7,595 nucleotides of DNA, taken from Syntrophus sp. (in: bacteria) (GTDB lineage: Bacteria; Desulfobacterota; Syntrophia; Syntrophales; UBA8958). Each line of letters opens with the position of its first letter. The stretch's first letter is position 1. The notes under the pieces were generated by a model. That model did not search any database. It saw only the letters and a program-made list of their open reading frames with translations, and was not told the DNA's origin. Location: NCBI GenBank assembly GCA_003451635.1, contig DMAT01000020.1, forward strand, positions 1-7,595, given 5' to 3'. Of the stretch, positions 1 through 6,074 are shown in pieces. A program made the position numbers and the translations under genes.

Positions 1-278
1 CCCCGTGCCGTGGCCGCGACCAGGAATACATCCGGATCAGCTCCTTTTGTCTCAGCGGCTATTACGGGAATCCAGGCATCCAGGGACATGTCTTCCCCGA
101 GGGGACTCAGCAGCACGACCTCATCGGCCCCACCGGCAATATATATGTCGCCCTGATCACCCTGATCCGGGACAATCGCCGTCACCTTCACCCCGGTCTG
201 CGAGGCTAGGCCCCTGGCGATCGTCAAGAGTTCCAGCGCCAGATCCTTTCTTTCCGCAAAAATCCATATTCCCGGCAT
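1..278 (-). CDS. etfA/fixB: Electron transfer flavoprotein alpha subunit, FixB type (N-terminal part only)
   Basis: Partial gene running off the left edge; 92 codons are visible. The protein begins MPGIWIFAERKD and continues with a Rossmann-like alpha/beta pattern, a GADEVVLLSP segment and a PDVFLVAATARG segment, both typical of the N-terminal domain I of ETF alpha/FixB proteins. The C-terminal FAD-binding domain lies outside the window, so intactness and FAD ligands cannot be judged. The start is well supported: a strong AAGGAGG ribosome binding site (284-290) sits 5 bases upstream and overlaps the TAA stop of the ETF beta gene, leaving only 10 bases between the two reading frames. That arrangement implies translational coupling and equal production of the two subunits. 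As family knowledge, ETF alpha and beta form a soluble cytoplasmic heterodimer that carries electrons between acyl-CoA dehydrogenases and a membrane or soluble partner. The gene before beta encodes such a dehydrogenase, which supports this role. Confidence 0.9.
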   Translation of the reverse strand, partial: MPGIWIFAERKDLALELLTIARGLASQTGVKVTAIVPDQGDQGDIYIAGGADEVVLLSPLGEDMSLDAWIPVIAAETKGADPDVFLVAATAR

Positions 279-288
279 CTTCGCCTCC

Positions 289-1056
289 TTAGCTGATGAC
301 GCCCTTCTTTTGCAGGGCCTCTACAAACCGGACAATCCCCTCCGGCGTCGCCGCAAATATTTCACCGTTCCGCTCCATTCGCATCGCCGTCATCCCCAGG
401 GTCTGGAGGCGGGCGGCGCCGACGGCCGGCAGCTCTTCCTTCTTGATGGTGACGACAGGCTTCTTCGACGCCATCAGGGTATCCTTGACCCCCGGAATCC
501 GGGGGGCATTGATCTCCGGCAAGACCGTCACCACGACCGGCAGGAGGGCATCCACTACCTCGACGCCTTCTTCGACCCGCCTTTCCGCCATGATGCGCCC
601 GCCTTCCCCGATAGTAAGCTTCTGAACATAGGAAATACATGGTATTCCAAGATTTTCCGCCAGGCGGGGACCGACCTGCTGGGCATACTGGTCAGAGGAG
701 CCCTCGCCGCAGATAATAAGATCGTAAGGAATGCGGGAGCGGACAATCTCCCCAAGGATAGCCGCCGTCTGGGAGGATTCAAGCTGGTTAAAAGTTGGAT
801 CACCGGCAAAAACGGCCTGATCCGCCCCTCGGGAAAGGGCGTCTTTCACACCTTTGGAGGCTTCGGGGGGACCCGCCGTCAGCACCGTGACACTGCCGCC
901 GTGCAACCCCTTCAGGCGGGCAGCCTCCTCGATGGCATTGCGGTCGTAATCGCTGATTTTGTAATCTACGGCGGAAAAATCCAGGGCCCCCGAGGCACCC
1001 TTCCGGATATACGCTTCATCGATAACCCACTTGAAACAGGCAACGATATTTAGCAT
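289..1056 (-). CDS. etfB/fixA: Electron transfer flavoprotein beta subunit, FixA type
   Basis: The protein has 255 residues, the usual length for ETF beta. It begins MLNIVACFKWVIDEAYIR. Residues 157-177 (A157, R159, E162-E163-G164, E166, V168, P173, V175-V176-T177) match the ETF beta-subunit signature as I recall it. LDFS...KISDYDRNAIE (25-43), DLIICGEGSSDQYAQQVG (112-129) and INAPRIPGVK (182-191) closely resemble E. coli FixA and YdiQ from memory, so I place it in the FixA-type group. The frame stays open upstream to 1149, but that extension overlaps the dehydrogenase gene and lacks family similarity. The chosen ATG has an AAGGAAGGAA site just before it and follows the dehydrogenase stop by 16 bases. 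The protein should pair with the alpha subunit encoded next and bind AMP or a second FAD. Whether it bifurcates electrons cannot be settled from sequence reading: the LSDRAFAGSDT-like stretch I associate with well-studied bifurcating beta subunits is replaced here by GDPTFNQLESSQT (85-97). Confidence 0.94.
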   Translation of the reverse strand: MLNIVACFKWVIDEAYIRKGASGALDFSAVDYKISDYDRNAIEEAARLKGLHGGSVTVLTAGPPEASKGVKDALSRGADQAVFAGDPTFNQLESSQTAAILGEIVRSRIPYDLIICGEGSSDQYAQQVGPRLAENLGIPCISYVQKLTIGEGGRIMAERRVEEGVEVVDALLPVVVTVLPEINAPRIPGVKDTLMASKKPVVTIKKEELPAVGAARLQTLGMTAMRMERNGEIFAATPEGIVRFVEALQKKGVIS

Positions 1057-1072
1057 GACTTGTTCCTTCCTT

Positions 1073-2212
1073 TTACCGGAGGACGTTGCCGGAGATGACC
1101 ATGCGCTGGGCTTCCGAAGTGCCTTCGTAGATCTCGGTGATCTTGGCATCCCGCATCAGCCGTTCGACCTTGGCGCCCTTGCAGTAACCGTAGCCACCGT
1201 GGATCTGGACGGCCTTGATGGTGTGGCGCATCGCCGCTTCGGAGGCAAAGAGTTTCGCCATGGCGGCCTCCTTGCTGAAGTTCAGTTTCTGGTCTTTCAG
1301 CCAGGCGGCGTGATAAGTAAGAAACCGGGCGGCGCTCAGTTCCGTCGCCATGTCGGCGATCATCCAGGAGATGGCCTGATTCTTCGAAATGGGATTTCCG
1401 AACTGGATACGCTCCTTGGAATAGCGGACTGATTCGTCCAGGGCCGCCTGGACAATGCCTATGGACTGGGCGGCAATCCCGACCCGGCCATGGTCAAACC
1501 CCGCCATAGCCATCACGAGGCCTGCCCCTTCCTTGCCGAGGAGATTGGCCTTCGGAACTCGGCAGTCCTTGAATACCATCTCCGAGGTCTGGGAAGAACG
1601 GAGTCCCATCTTCTGGAAATGCGTACCTGCCGACATCCCCGCTGTTCCTCTGGGAATGATAAAGCAGCTCAGGCCCTTTCTTCCGGCAGCCTTGTCCGTC
1701 CAGGCAAAGACCATGTAGGTATCCCCGGTGGGCCCGTTGGAGGTAAAGGTCTTCGTGCCGTTGAGAACATAAGCGTCGCCGTCGAGAACGGCCGTCGTCG
1801 TGGCCGCCATGACGTCGGTCCCCGCCCCCGGTTCGGTGAGGACAAAGGCCCCTAATTTTTCGCCCTTGGCCATCGGCAGCAGGTATTGCTGTTTCTGTTC
1901 CTCCGTCCCGTTCAAAAGAACGAGCATACAGGCGATCCCCACATGGATGGAGACCGTAAAACCAGTAGAGGCACAGGAGCGGGACAGTTCTTCAATGGCC
2001 AGGATATGGGTCAGATAATCTGATCCGGCCCCGCCGTACTCCGTGGGAATGGGTATCCCCATCCAGTCCCCCTCAGCCAGTTTCTTGAATACCTCGGCGG
2101 GATGACGGCTGTTTTCGTCGATCTCCCCGGCTATGGGTTCCACATACTTGTCGGCGAATTCCCGCATGTTTTTGCGGATGAGTTCCTGTTCCTCGGTCAG
2201 CTTAAAATCCAT
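1073..2212 (-). CDS. Acyl-CoA dehydrogenase, short-chain (butyryl-CoA dehydrogenase-like)
   Basis: A flavoprotein of 379 residues, full length for the family, that interconverts a saturated acyl-CoA and its 2-enoyl-CoA using FAD and passes electrons to ETF. Visible landmarks are the N-terminal helical domain (about 1-115), the beta-domain signature FVLTEPGAGTD (123-133), the NGTKTFTSNG stretch (151-160), the FAD-contacting QIHGGYGY (336-343), and IYEGTSEAQR (361-370), whose Glu363 is at the catalytic-base position of short- and medium-chain enzymes. Overall it resembles clostridial Bcd, with the same MDF..L...QEL start and the RDAKITEIYEGTSE ending. The start has a strong GAGGAGGGGG ribosome binding site at about 2217-2226. 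The ETF genes follow after 16 and 10 bases, so the three form one operon and this ETF is almost certainly its redox partner. The acyl chain used is not readable from sequence; butyryl-, glutaryl- or other short or branched acyl-CoAs are possible. The direction in vivo (oxidation or enoyl-CoA reduction) is also open. Confidence 0.95.
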   Translation of the reverse strand: MDFKLTEEQELIRKNMREFADKYVEPIAGEIDENSRHPAEVFKKLAEGDWMGIPIPTEYGGAGSDYLTHILAIEELSRSCASTGFTVSIHVGIACMLVLLNGTEEQKQQYLLPMAKGEKLGAFVLTEPGAGTDVMAATTTAVLDGDAYVLNGTKTFTSNGPTGDTYMVFAWTDKAAGRKGLSCFIIPRGTAGMSAGTHFQKMGLRSSQTSEMVFKDCRVPKANLLGKEGAGLVMAMAGFDHGRVGIAAQSIGIVQAALDESVRYSKERIQFGNPISKNQAISWMIADMATELSAARFLTYHAAWLKDQKLNFSKEAAMAKLFASEAAMRHTIKAVQIHGGYGYCKGAKVERLMRDAKITEIYEGTSEAQRMVISGNVLR

Positions 2213-2410
2213 AATCCCCCTCCTCTTTCATATTTTCCAGGCCCGATATAAGCCTGATGATCAATTTAAGATGATGAGACCTTCAAAAAATGGCTTCGCT
2301 GCGGCTCAAAAATCTATTTCGCAAAAGGATAATTTCACCGCTCCCTTGTAACAGCATGACGGAAATTTTTCAAGGATCAAGGGCTGATGACTGCATATAA
2401 ATTTGGGAAA
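2213..2410. other. 198-base gap between fixX and the acyl-CoA dehydrogenase
   Basis: No credible reading frame lies here. The gap is larger and more AT-rich than the 10-16 base spacers further down the same strand. It contains a plausible promoter for the dehydrogenase-ETF operon, a perfect but widely spaced inverted repeat (CCCTTG at 2343-2348 and CAAGGG at 2378-2383, loop 29), and a stretch at about 2265-2315 with runs of A around GCTTCGCTGCGGC that looks like a non-coding or repeat-type block. No convincing rho-independent terminator was seen after fixX, so read-through from fixCX into the dehydrogenase remains possible. Confidence 0.5.
2345..2373 (-). promoter_or_regulatory. Candidate sigma70 promoter for acyl-CoA dehydrogenase-etfBA
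   Basis: On the minus strand, TTGAAA (2373-2368, five of six consensus bases) is followed after exactly 17 bases by TACAAG (2350-2345, four of six). Transcription would start near 2338, giving a leader of about 125 bases before the dehydrogenase ATG. This is a consensus match by eye only; the long leader and AT-rich surroundings make a chance match possible. Confidence 0.35.
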
Positions 2411-2695
2411 TCAGCCGAAACGTAACTGTAAACCGGCGCCGCCTTCGGGATAGGCCCATTCCAGGACATCGTGTCCGCAGACGAGGCGGCAAGTCCCGCA
2501 TTCGAGGCAGCCGTCGATGATGAGGCCGACCTCTCCGCGATCATTTTCGGCGTAGAGTCCGGCGGGGCAGATCATGACCATCTTCTGCAGTCTGGAATCT
2601 TTCTCCTTCCCCGGCCTGATTTTTATATGGGCCGCGCCACCAGGCTTGAAAACGTCCACACCCAACTTGGCTTTCAGATCCATAGGTTCGATCAT
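2411..2695 (-). CDS. fixX: FixX, ferredoxin-like iron-sulfur partner of FixC
   Basis: A small protein of 94 residues that matches the FixX family in length and order of motifs: LGVDVFKPGG (11-20), CPAGLY (43-48), DGCLECGTCRLVC (61-73), and the family ending of the type WAYPEGGAGLQLRFG (80-94). By analogy with the iron-sulfur domain of ETF:quinone oxidoreductase, Cys43, Cys63, Cys66 and Cys69 should bind a [4Fe-4S] cluster. Cys73 is an additional cysteine in a CxxCxxCxxxC run, which lacks the proline that follows in bacterial ferredoxins. The frame is open to 2734, but the family start and the overlap support ATG at 2695: the sequence ATGA joins the FixX start to the fixC stop (4-base overlap), with GGGAGG about 9 bases upstream. 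This implies translational coupling with FixC. An internal Met5 is a possible alternative start. The role is to shuttle electrons between FixC flavin and the quinone pool or ETF at the membrane face. Confidence 0.93.
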   Translation of the reverse strand: MIEPMDLKAKLGVDVFKPGGAAHIKIRPGKEKDSRLQKMVMICPAGLYAENDRGEVGLIIDGCLECGTCRLVCGHDVLEWAYPEGGAGLQLRFG

Positions 2696-3978
2696 ATCTT
2701 CGTCACCTCCCGGAAGTCTTTGAACATGGCCCACATTTCCCCTAAACCCAGGTACTTTCTGATGGTGGGAAAGAGCCGATCTTTGGCACCTGCGGGAACG
2801 CTGTAAATGTCCCGGAGGATTTTCCCTTTCAACTCGGGATAGTAACTGAAGAATCTGGGATTATTCACGAAGGACGGCGTCGCCTGGAAGTTCTGAAAAT
2901 CCTTCAGGACAAAGCTTTCCTGAAGGAGGCGACCGTATTCCGAAAGGGTTTCCGCGTCAAATCTTCCCGCCGCCTTGGCCTTCAAGACCGTCTTGGCTGC
3001 ATAGTATCCCGAGGCCAGGGCGTATTCCATCCCCCGGACAGTAAAACCCATATTCAGGGCAAATCCGGCGGCGTCGCCGGCCACAAGGATACCGTCGCCA
3101 TGGAGGGGGTGGATGGCCTTGAATCCCCCTTCGGGGATGAGGTGGGCGGCGTATTCCACCGTGGCGCCTCCCCGGATCAGACAGGCAACCTCCGGGCGCG
3201 CCTTGAAGGCATCCATGAGCGCCGGCGCCTCCAGATTGCCTCCCTTTTCCATCATGTCTTCGATGCCGATGACGATGCCGAGACTGACGCTTTCCTTGTT
3301 GGTATAAAGAAAACCGCCGCCGAACAGGCCTTTCGTGACCTCCCCGATAAACAGGCGGGCAGCCCCCTCATTGCCCTGCAAGTGAAACCTGTCATTGATC
3401 TTTTCCCCAGGGAGGGCGATGACCTCTTTAATCCCCAGGGCGTAATTGTGAGGCGTTTCCGCAGGATGCAACCCCGCCTGCTCCCCGAGCAGGGAAAGGA
3501 CGCCGTCGCAGGCAATGACGACATCGGCGTGGAGATCATCCCCGCCCGCCAGCACGCCGACGATTTTCCCATTTTTCTTGATGACGTTTTCCACCCGGAT
3601 CTTGGGTAGAATCATGGCCCCTTTTGCTTCGACCTGCTCGGCAAACCAGCGGTCGAATCGGGCGCGGAGAACGCTGTAGCTCTGGTGCGGTTCCTGCCGC
3701 AGTTCATCGCCGGCATAATCGATGGCGACGGACCGCTCCTGCGCCATCAGGGTAACCCCTTCATGGACGATGAACCGCTCCAGAGGGGCTGACCGCCAGA
3801 GATCAGGAAACAAATCCCGGACCGGATTCACGTAGATGCGGCCACCGGTGACATTTTTCGCCCCGGGGTAGTCTCCCCGCTCCAGGACAAGGACTTCGAG
3901 CCCTTGCCCCGCCAGGGTATAGGCCGCCCCCAGGCCGGCCAGCCCCGCCCCGACGATGATGACATCAAATTTTTCCAT
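2692..3978 (-). CDS. fixC: FixC, FAD-dependent ETF:quinone oxidoreductase-like dehydrogenase
   Basis: A 428-residue flavoprotein of FixC length. The N-terminus carries the FAD-binding Rossmann motif VGAGLAG (9-15) with the acidic ribose ligand in VLERG (Glu33), followed by the family segments KNVTGGRIY (41-49) and SVLRARFDRWF (102-112). A second FAD motif, ILVAGDAAGFA (297-307, Asp302), is present. No transmembrane helix or signal peptide is evident, so it should sit in the cytoplasm, possibly attached to the inner face of the membrane. Together with FixX it is the two-protein equivalent of ETF:quinone oxidoreductase, which exchanges electrons between ETF and quinone. The ATG at 3978 is preceded by GAGAGGA at 3983-3989 with a short spacer. 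The stop overlaps fixX by 4 bases. A transporter terminator lies upstream, so transcription probably begins just before this gene. A general geranylgeranyl reductase-type FAD protein is the main alternative, made unlikely by FixX next door. Confidence 0.93.
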   Translation of the reverse strand: MEKFDVIIVGAGLAGLGAAYTLAGQGLEVLVLERGDYPGAKNVTGGRIYVNPVRDLFPDLWRSAPLERFIVHEGVTLMAQERSVAIDYAGDELRQEPHQSYSVLRARFDRWFAEQVEAKGAMILPKIRVENVIKKNGKIVGVLAGGDDLHADVVIACDGVLSLLGEQAGLHPAETPHNYALGIKEVIALPGEKINDRFHLQGNEGAARLFIGEVTKGLFGGGFLYTNKESVSLGIVIGIEDMMEKGGNLEAPALMDAFKARPEVACLIRGGATVEYAAHLIPEGGFKAIHPLHGDGILVAGDAAGFALNMGFTVRGMEYALASGYYAAKTVLKAKAAGRFDAETLSEYGRLLQESFVLKDFQNFQATPSFVNNPRFFSYYPELKGKILRDIYSVPAGAKDRLFPTIRKYLGLGEMWAMFKDFREVTKI

Positions 3979-3983
3979 GATTT

Positions 3984-3999
3984 CCTCTCCCGAAAGAGG
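3984..3999 (-). promoter_or_regulatory. Small hairpin covering the fixC ribosome binding site
   Basis: The mRNA-sense sequence CCTCTTTCGGGAGAGG can fold into a 5-base-pair stem (CCTCT with AGAGG) and a 6-base loop. The 3' arm AGAGG is the ribosome binding site of fixC, ending 5 bases before the ATG. Such a stem could reduce fixC translation. It is short, so it may be a chance pairing; no riboswitch or known leader motif was recognised. Confidence 0.3.
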
Positions 4000-4017
4000 A
4001 TTCTATAAACGTGTCCG

Positions 4018-4046
4018 AACATAGCGCGTTTCCATGGGAAGTGCAA
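4018..4046 (-). promoter_or_regulatory. Candidate promoter for fixCX
   Basis: On the minus strand, TTGCAC (4046-4041) is followed after 17 bases by TATGTT (4023-4018). The -35 is only three of six, the -10 four of six. The position is right: just downstream of the transporter terminator and about 33 bases of leader before the fixC ATG. Since the terminator should stop transcription from the transporter, a promoter is expected in this gap. Confidence 0.4.
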
Positions 4047-4055
4047 CCCCTCTGG

Positions 4056-4093
4056 AAAGAAAAAAAGGCCGCCCTGAACATCGGGACGGCCTT
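4056..4093 (-). terminator. Rho-independent terminator after the MFS transporter gene
   Basis: On the minus strand, AAGGCCG and GGG pair with CCC and CGGCCTT (arms 4083-4093 and 4065-4074) with one bulged base and an 8-base loop, followed by seven T and then CTTT. It begins 25 bases after the transporter stop codon. GC-rich stem plus T-run on this strand only makes it a unidirectional terminator, separating the transporter unit from fixCX. Confidence 0.88.
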
Positions 4094-4117
4094 CCTTAAC
4101 GTAATGCAAATTACTTA

Positions 4118-5443
4118 TTATTTCGTCGGGGTTTTGAGCATCCAGACGATCCCGATGGAGGCCAGGCACATAATGCCGGCGATCATGAACGACGTCGAAT
4201 AATTACCGGCGCCAAACTGCTTGACTACCTGGGCGCCTTTATCCATAGCTTCGTAAGGAATTTGGGCCACGATGGTCATGAGCTTCGGGGCCAGCCAGGG
4301 GCCGAGGAGACCGCCGGCGCCGAAGGCCGCAAACATGAAGCCGTAATTGGCCCCGACGTTCTTGGTCCCGAAATAGTCAGCCGTGACAGCCGGATAGAGC
4401 CCCAGGAAACCGCCGAAGCAGAAACCGACGGAGCAGACGCCGACGAGGAACAGGGGATACGAAGTAAAGGTGTTGAGGAGCAGCATAATCACACCGGCAT
4501 AGGCGAAAAGAATCATCAGGGTCGTTTTACGACCGATGATGTCGGAGACCTGACCCCAGACGAGGCGCCCCGCAGCATTCAGGATGGCCACGATCATGAC
4601 GGCCAGGGCACCCTGATCGGCGACTGTTTTAAAGGCGTCCTTGGAGACGGTGGGCATGGCCTTGGCAAGCTCCAGCATGGAGGGGGACTGCCACATGTTG
4701 GTGATATTCATGATGATCATCAGTCCCGCCATACATCCCGCGAAATAGGTAATCCAGAGTAAATAGAACTGCGGGGTCCTGAGCATTTCCATCGTCGTAA
4801 AGTCTCCACCGCCCGCCTTGGCAACACCGGGGGCCGGGGCCGGGGGATTCCAGCCTTCCGGCTTGTAACCCGCCGGAGGAACGACCATGAGCTGGGCTCC
4901 GATGACTACGGCGACGAGGAAGATGATGCCCAGGTACATGAAAGTTGCCATAATGCCGGAAGAGGCGATAAAGGCCTTGGCGATGGGAGTAAAGACCAAA
5001 GCGCCGGCGCCGAATCCGGCTACGGCAAGACCGGTTATCATCCCGCGTTTATCGGGAAACCATTTCACACAGGTAGCAATAGGACACACATAAGCGGTGC
5101 CGATACCCAGGCCGCCGATGACGCTGAAGGCGATGGTGAACATCAGCAGATCCGTTGCGAAGGATGCAATGATGAGCCCCGCGCCCAGCATGGCGCCGCC
5201 GACCGTGGCGACGATGCGCGGTCCGATCTTGTCCTGAATCTTCCCGGCAAAAATGACGCCCATGGCAAAAAAGGCCAAAATTAGCTGCGACGGAAGGGCG
5301 AGATCGGTTGCACTCCACGTGGGAAATTTGGCTATCAAACTGGGTTTGAAGACGCTATATATATACACAGCGCCAAGACTTACCTGGATCAGCATCGCGC
5401 CGACCACCACCAACCATCTGTTAAAAGTTTTTTCAGCTGCCAT
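4118..5443 (-). CDS. MFS transporter of the oxalate:formate antiporter (OFA) family
   Basis: A 441-residue membrane protein with about twelve hydrophobic segments in two halves. Family marks are the N-terminal RWLVVVGAMLIQVSLGAVYI (9-28), GGLGIGTAYVCPIA (110-123), KWFPDKRGMITGLAVAGFG (127-145), the loop motif GRLVWGQVSDIIGRK (292-306) and DYFGTKNVGANYG (356-368). These identify the OFA branch of the major facilitator superfamily, whose members carry oxalate, formate, lactate and other small carboxylates. The substrate is not determined here: the helix 11 stretch from about 366 to 386 (beginning NYGFMFAAFGAGG) contains no lysine, whereas OxlT binds oxalate with a lysine in helix 11, so oxalate is unlikely. 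Unusual polar loops follow helix 7 (about 251-278) and precede helix 12 (about 393-415). The ATG has a near-perfect AAAGGAGGTC ribosome binding site (5451-5460). It lies 61 bases after mobA and may share its transcript; a terminator follows it. Confidence 0.9.
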   Translation of the reverse strand: MAAEKTFNRWLVVVGAMLIQVSLGAVYIYSVFKPSLIAKFPTWSATDLALPSQLILAFFAMGVIFAGKIQDKIGPRIVATVGGAMLGAGLIIASFATDLLMFTIAFSVIGGLGIGTAYVCPIATCVKWFPDKRGMITGLAVAGFGAGALVFTPIAKAFIASSGIMATFMYLGIIFLVAVVIGAQLMVVPPAGYKPEGWNPPAPAPGVAKAGGGDFTTMEMLRTPQFYLLWITYFAGCMAGLMIIMNITNMWQSPSMLELAKAMPTVSKDAFKTVADQGALAVMIVAILNAAGRLVWGQVSDIIGRKTTLMILFAYAGVIMLLLNTFTSYPLFLVGVCSVGFCFGGFLGLYPAVTADYFGTKNVGANYGFMFAAFGAGGLLGPWLAPKLMTIVAQIPYEAMDKGAQVVKQFGAGNYSTSFMIAGIMCLASIGIVWMLKTPTK

Positions 5444-5504
5444 TTACAAAGACCTCCTTTTTTACAATAATGCCGGGCTCTTTAGCACAGTCACCGGGCA
5501 AAGT

Positions 5505-6074
5505 CTAACGTATTTTTTCGTATTCTTCAGGGGTATTGACGTTGAGGAACATCCGTCCGTCCGGGTCGAATCGACCGATGGCATCCGGGTCGATAGCTTT
5601 TAATTTCATGCCCTTGTAGAATCCGGTGACCTTGAGCTTGTCCTGCAAGAGGAGCCGCTGGATGGTTCCCATGCAACTTTTTGAATAGACGGCATGGAGG
5701 GGCTGGAAACCATCGGCGGTTTCGGGGACGACGATGTCGGCGTCCCGGGATTGCTCCAGGAGATAGCGGATAAATTCACCGCTGAGGAAGGGCATGTCAC
5801 AGGCAGCGAAGAATACCGGATCGGAGGCGGCATAAAAGAGACCCGTATAAATCCCCATCAGGGGTCCTTTGTCCTTGACAAGATCGGTGACCAGGGTGAC
5901 GTCTATATCGTAATAGAGGTGGGGTTCATTTGTCACCAGGATGATTTCATCGAAGATATCCCTGTAAATTCGGACGGTACGGTCGATAAGCCTTTCCCCA
6001 TCCACTGATAGGAAAGCCTTATTGGTTCCCATCCGCTTATTCTTGCCCCCCGTCAGGATAATTCCCGTTCCCAT
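5505..6074 (-). CDS. mobA: Molybdenum cofactor guanylyltransferase MobA
   Basis: A 189-residue nucleotidyltransferase of normal MobA length. It attaches GMP from GTP to molybdopterin cofactor, giving the guanine dinucleotide form used by DMSO-reductase-family enzymes such as formate dehydrogenases and nitrate reductases; it acts in the cytoplasm. Motifs in order: the GTP-binding loop ILTGGKNKRMGTNKAFL (6-22, Lys19), GPLMGIYTGL (70-79), the metal-binding ACDMPFL (91-97, Asp93), QPLHAVY (124-130), and NVNTPEEY (178-185). The loop has LTGG where most relatives have LAGG, a mild change. The ATG at 6074 is the natural family start, yet no clear ribosome binding site precedes it (upstream GCTAGGCTATCCCC), so translation may be weak or the message leaderless. 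It is divergent from the CoA ligase gene and precedes the OFA transporter by 61 bases. MobA-like cytidylyltransferases for other cofactors are a remote alternative. Confidence 0.92.
   Translation of the reverse strand: MGTGIILTGGKNKRMGTNKAFLSVDGERLIDRTVRIYRDIFDEIILVTNEPHLYYDIDVTLVTDLVKDKGPLMGIYTGLFYAASDPVFFAACDMPFLSGEFIRYLLEQSRDADIVVPETADGFQPLHAVYSKSCMGTIQRLLLQDKLKVTGFYKGMKLKAIDPDAIGRFDPDGRMFLNVNTPEEYEKIR

Noticed and set aside
310..1053. 247-codon open frame on the plus strand
   Set aside because: It lies exactly opposite the ETF beta gene, is rich in Arg/Gly/Asp/His as expected of an antisense shadow, and shows no family motif.
1057..1149. 31-residue N-terminal extension of ETF beta
   Set aside because: It overlaps the end of the dehydrogenase gene, has no family similarity, and the internal ATG at 1056 has a good ribosome binding site.
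2343..2383. CCCTTG/CAAGGG inverted repeat as a terminator for fixX
   Set aside because: Only six pairs, a 29-base loop and no T-run; it would make a poor terminator.
2696..2734. 13-residue N-terminal extension of FixX
   Set aside because: It overlaps fixC coding sequence; the ATGA overlap and the GGGAGG site favour the start at 2695.
5353..5372. CGCT-TATATATA-AGCG near-palindrome
   Set aside because: It lies inside the transporter gene and encodes the conserved AVYIYSVF segment, so codon content explains the TA run.
5470..5500. CCGGGC repeat pair between mobA and the transporter
   Set aside because: It folds only with a bulge into about six pairs and has no T-run, so neither terminator nor defined operator can be claimed.
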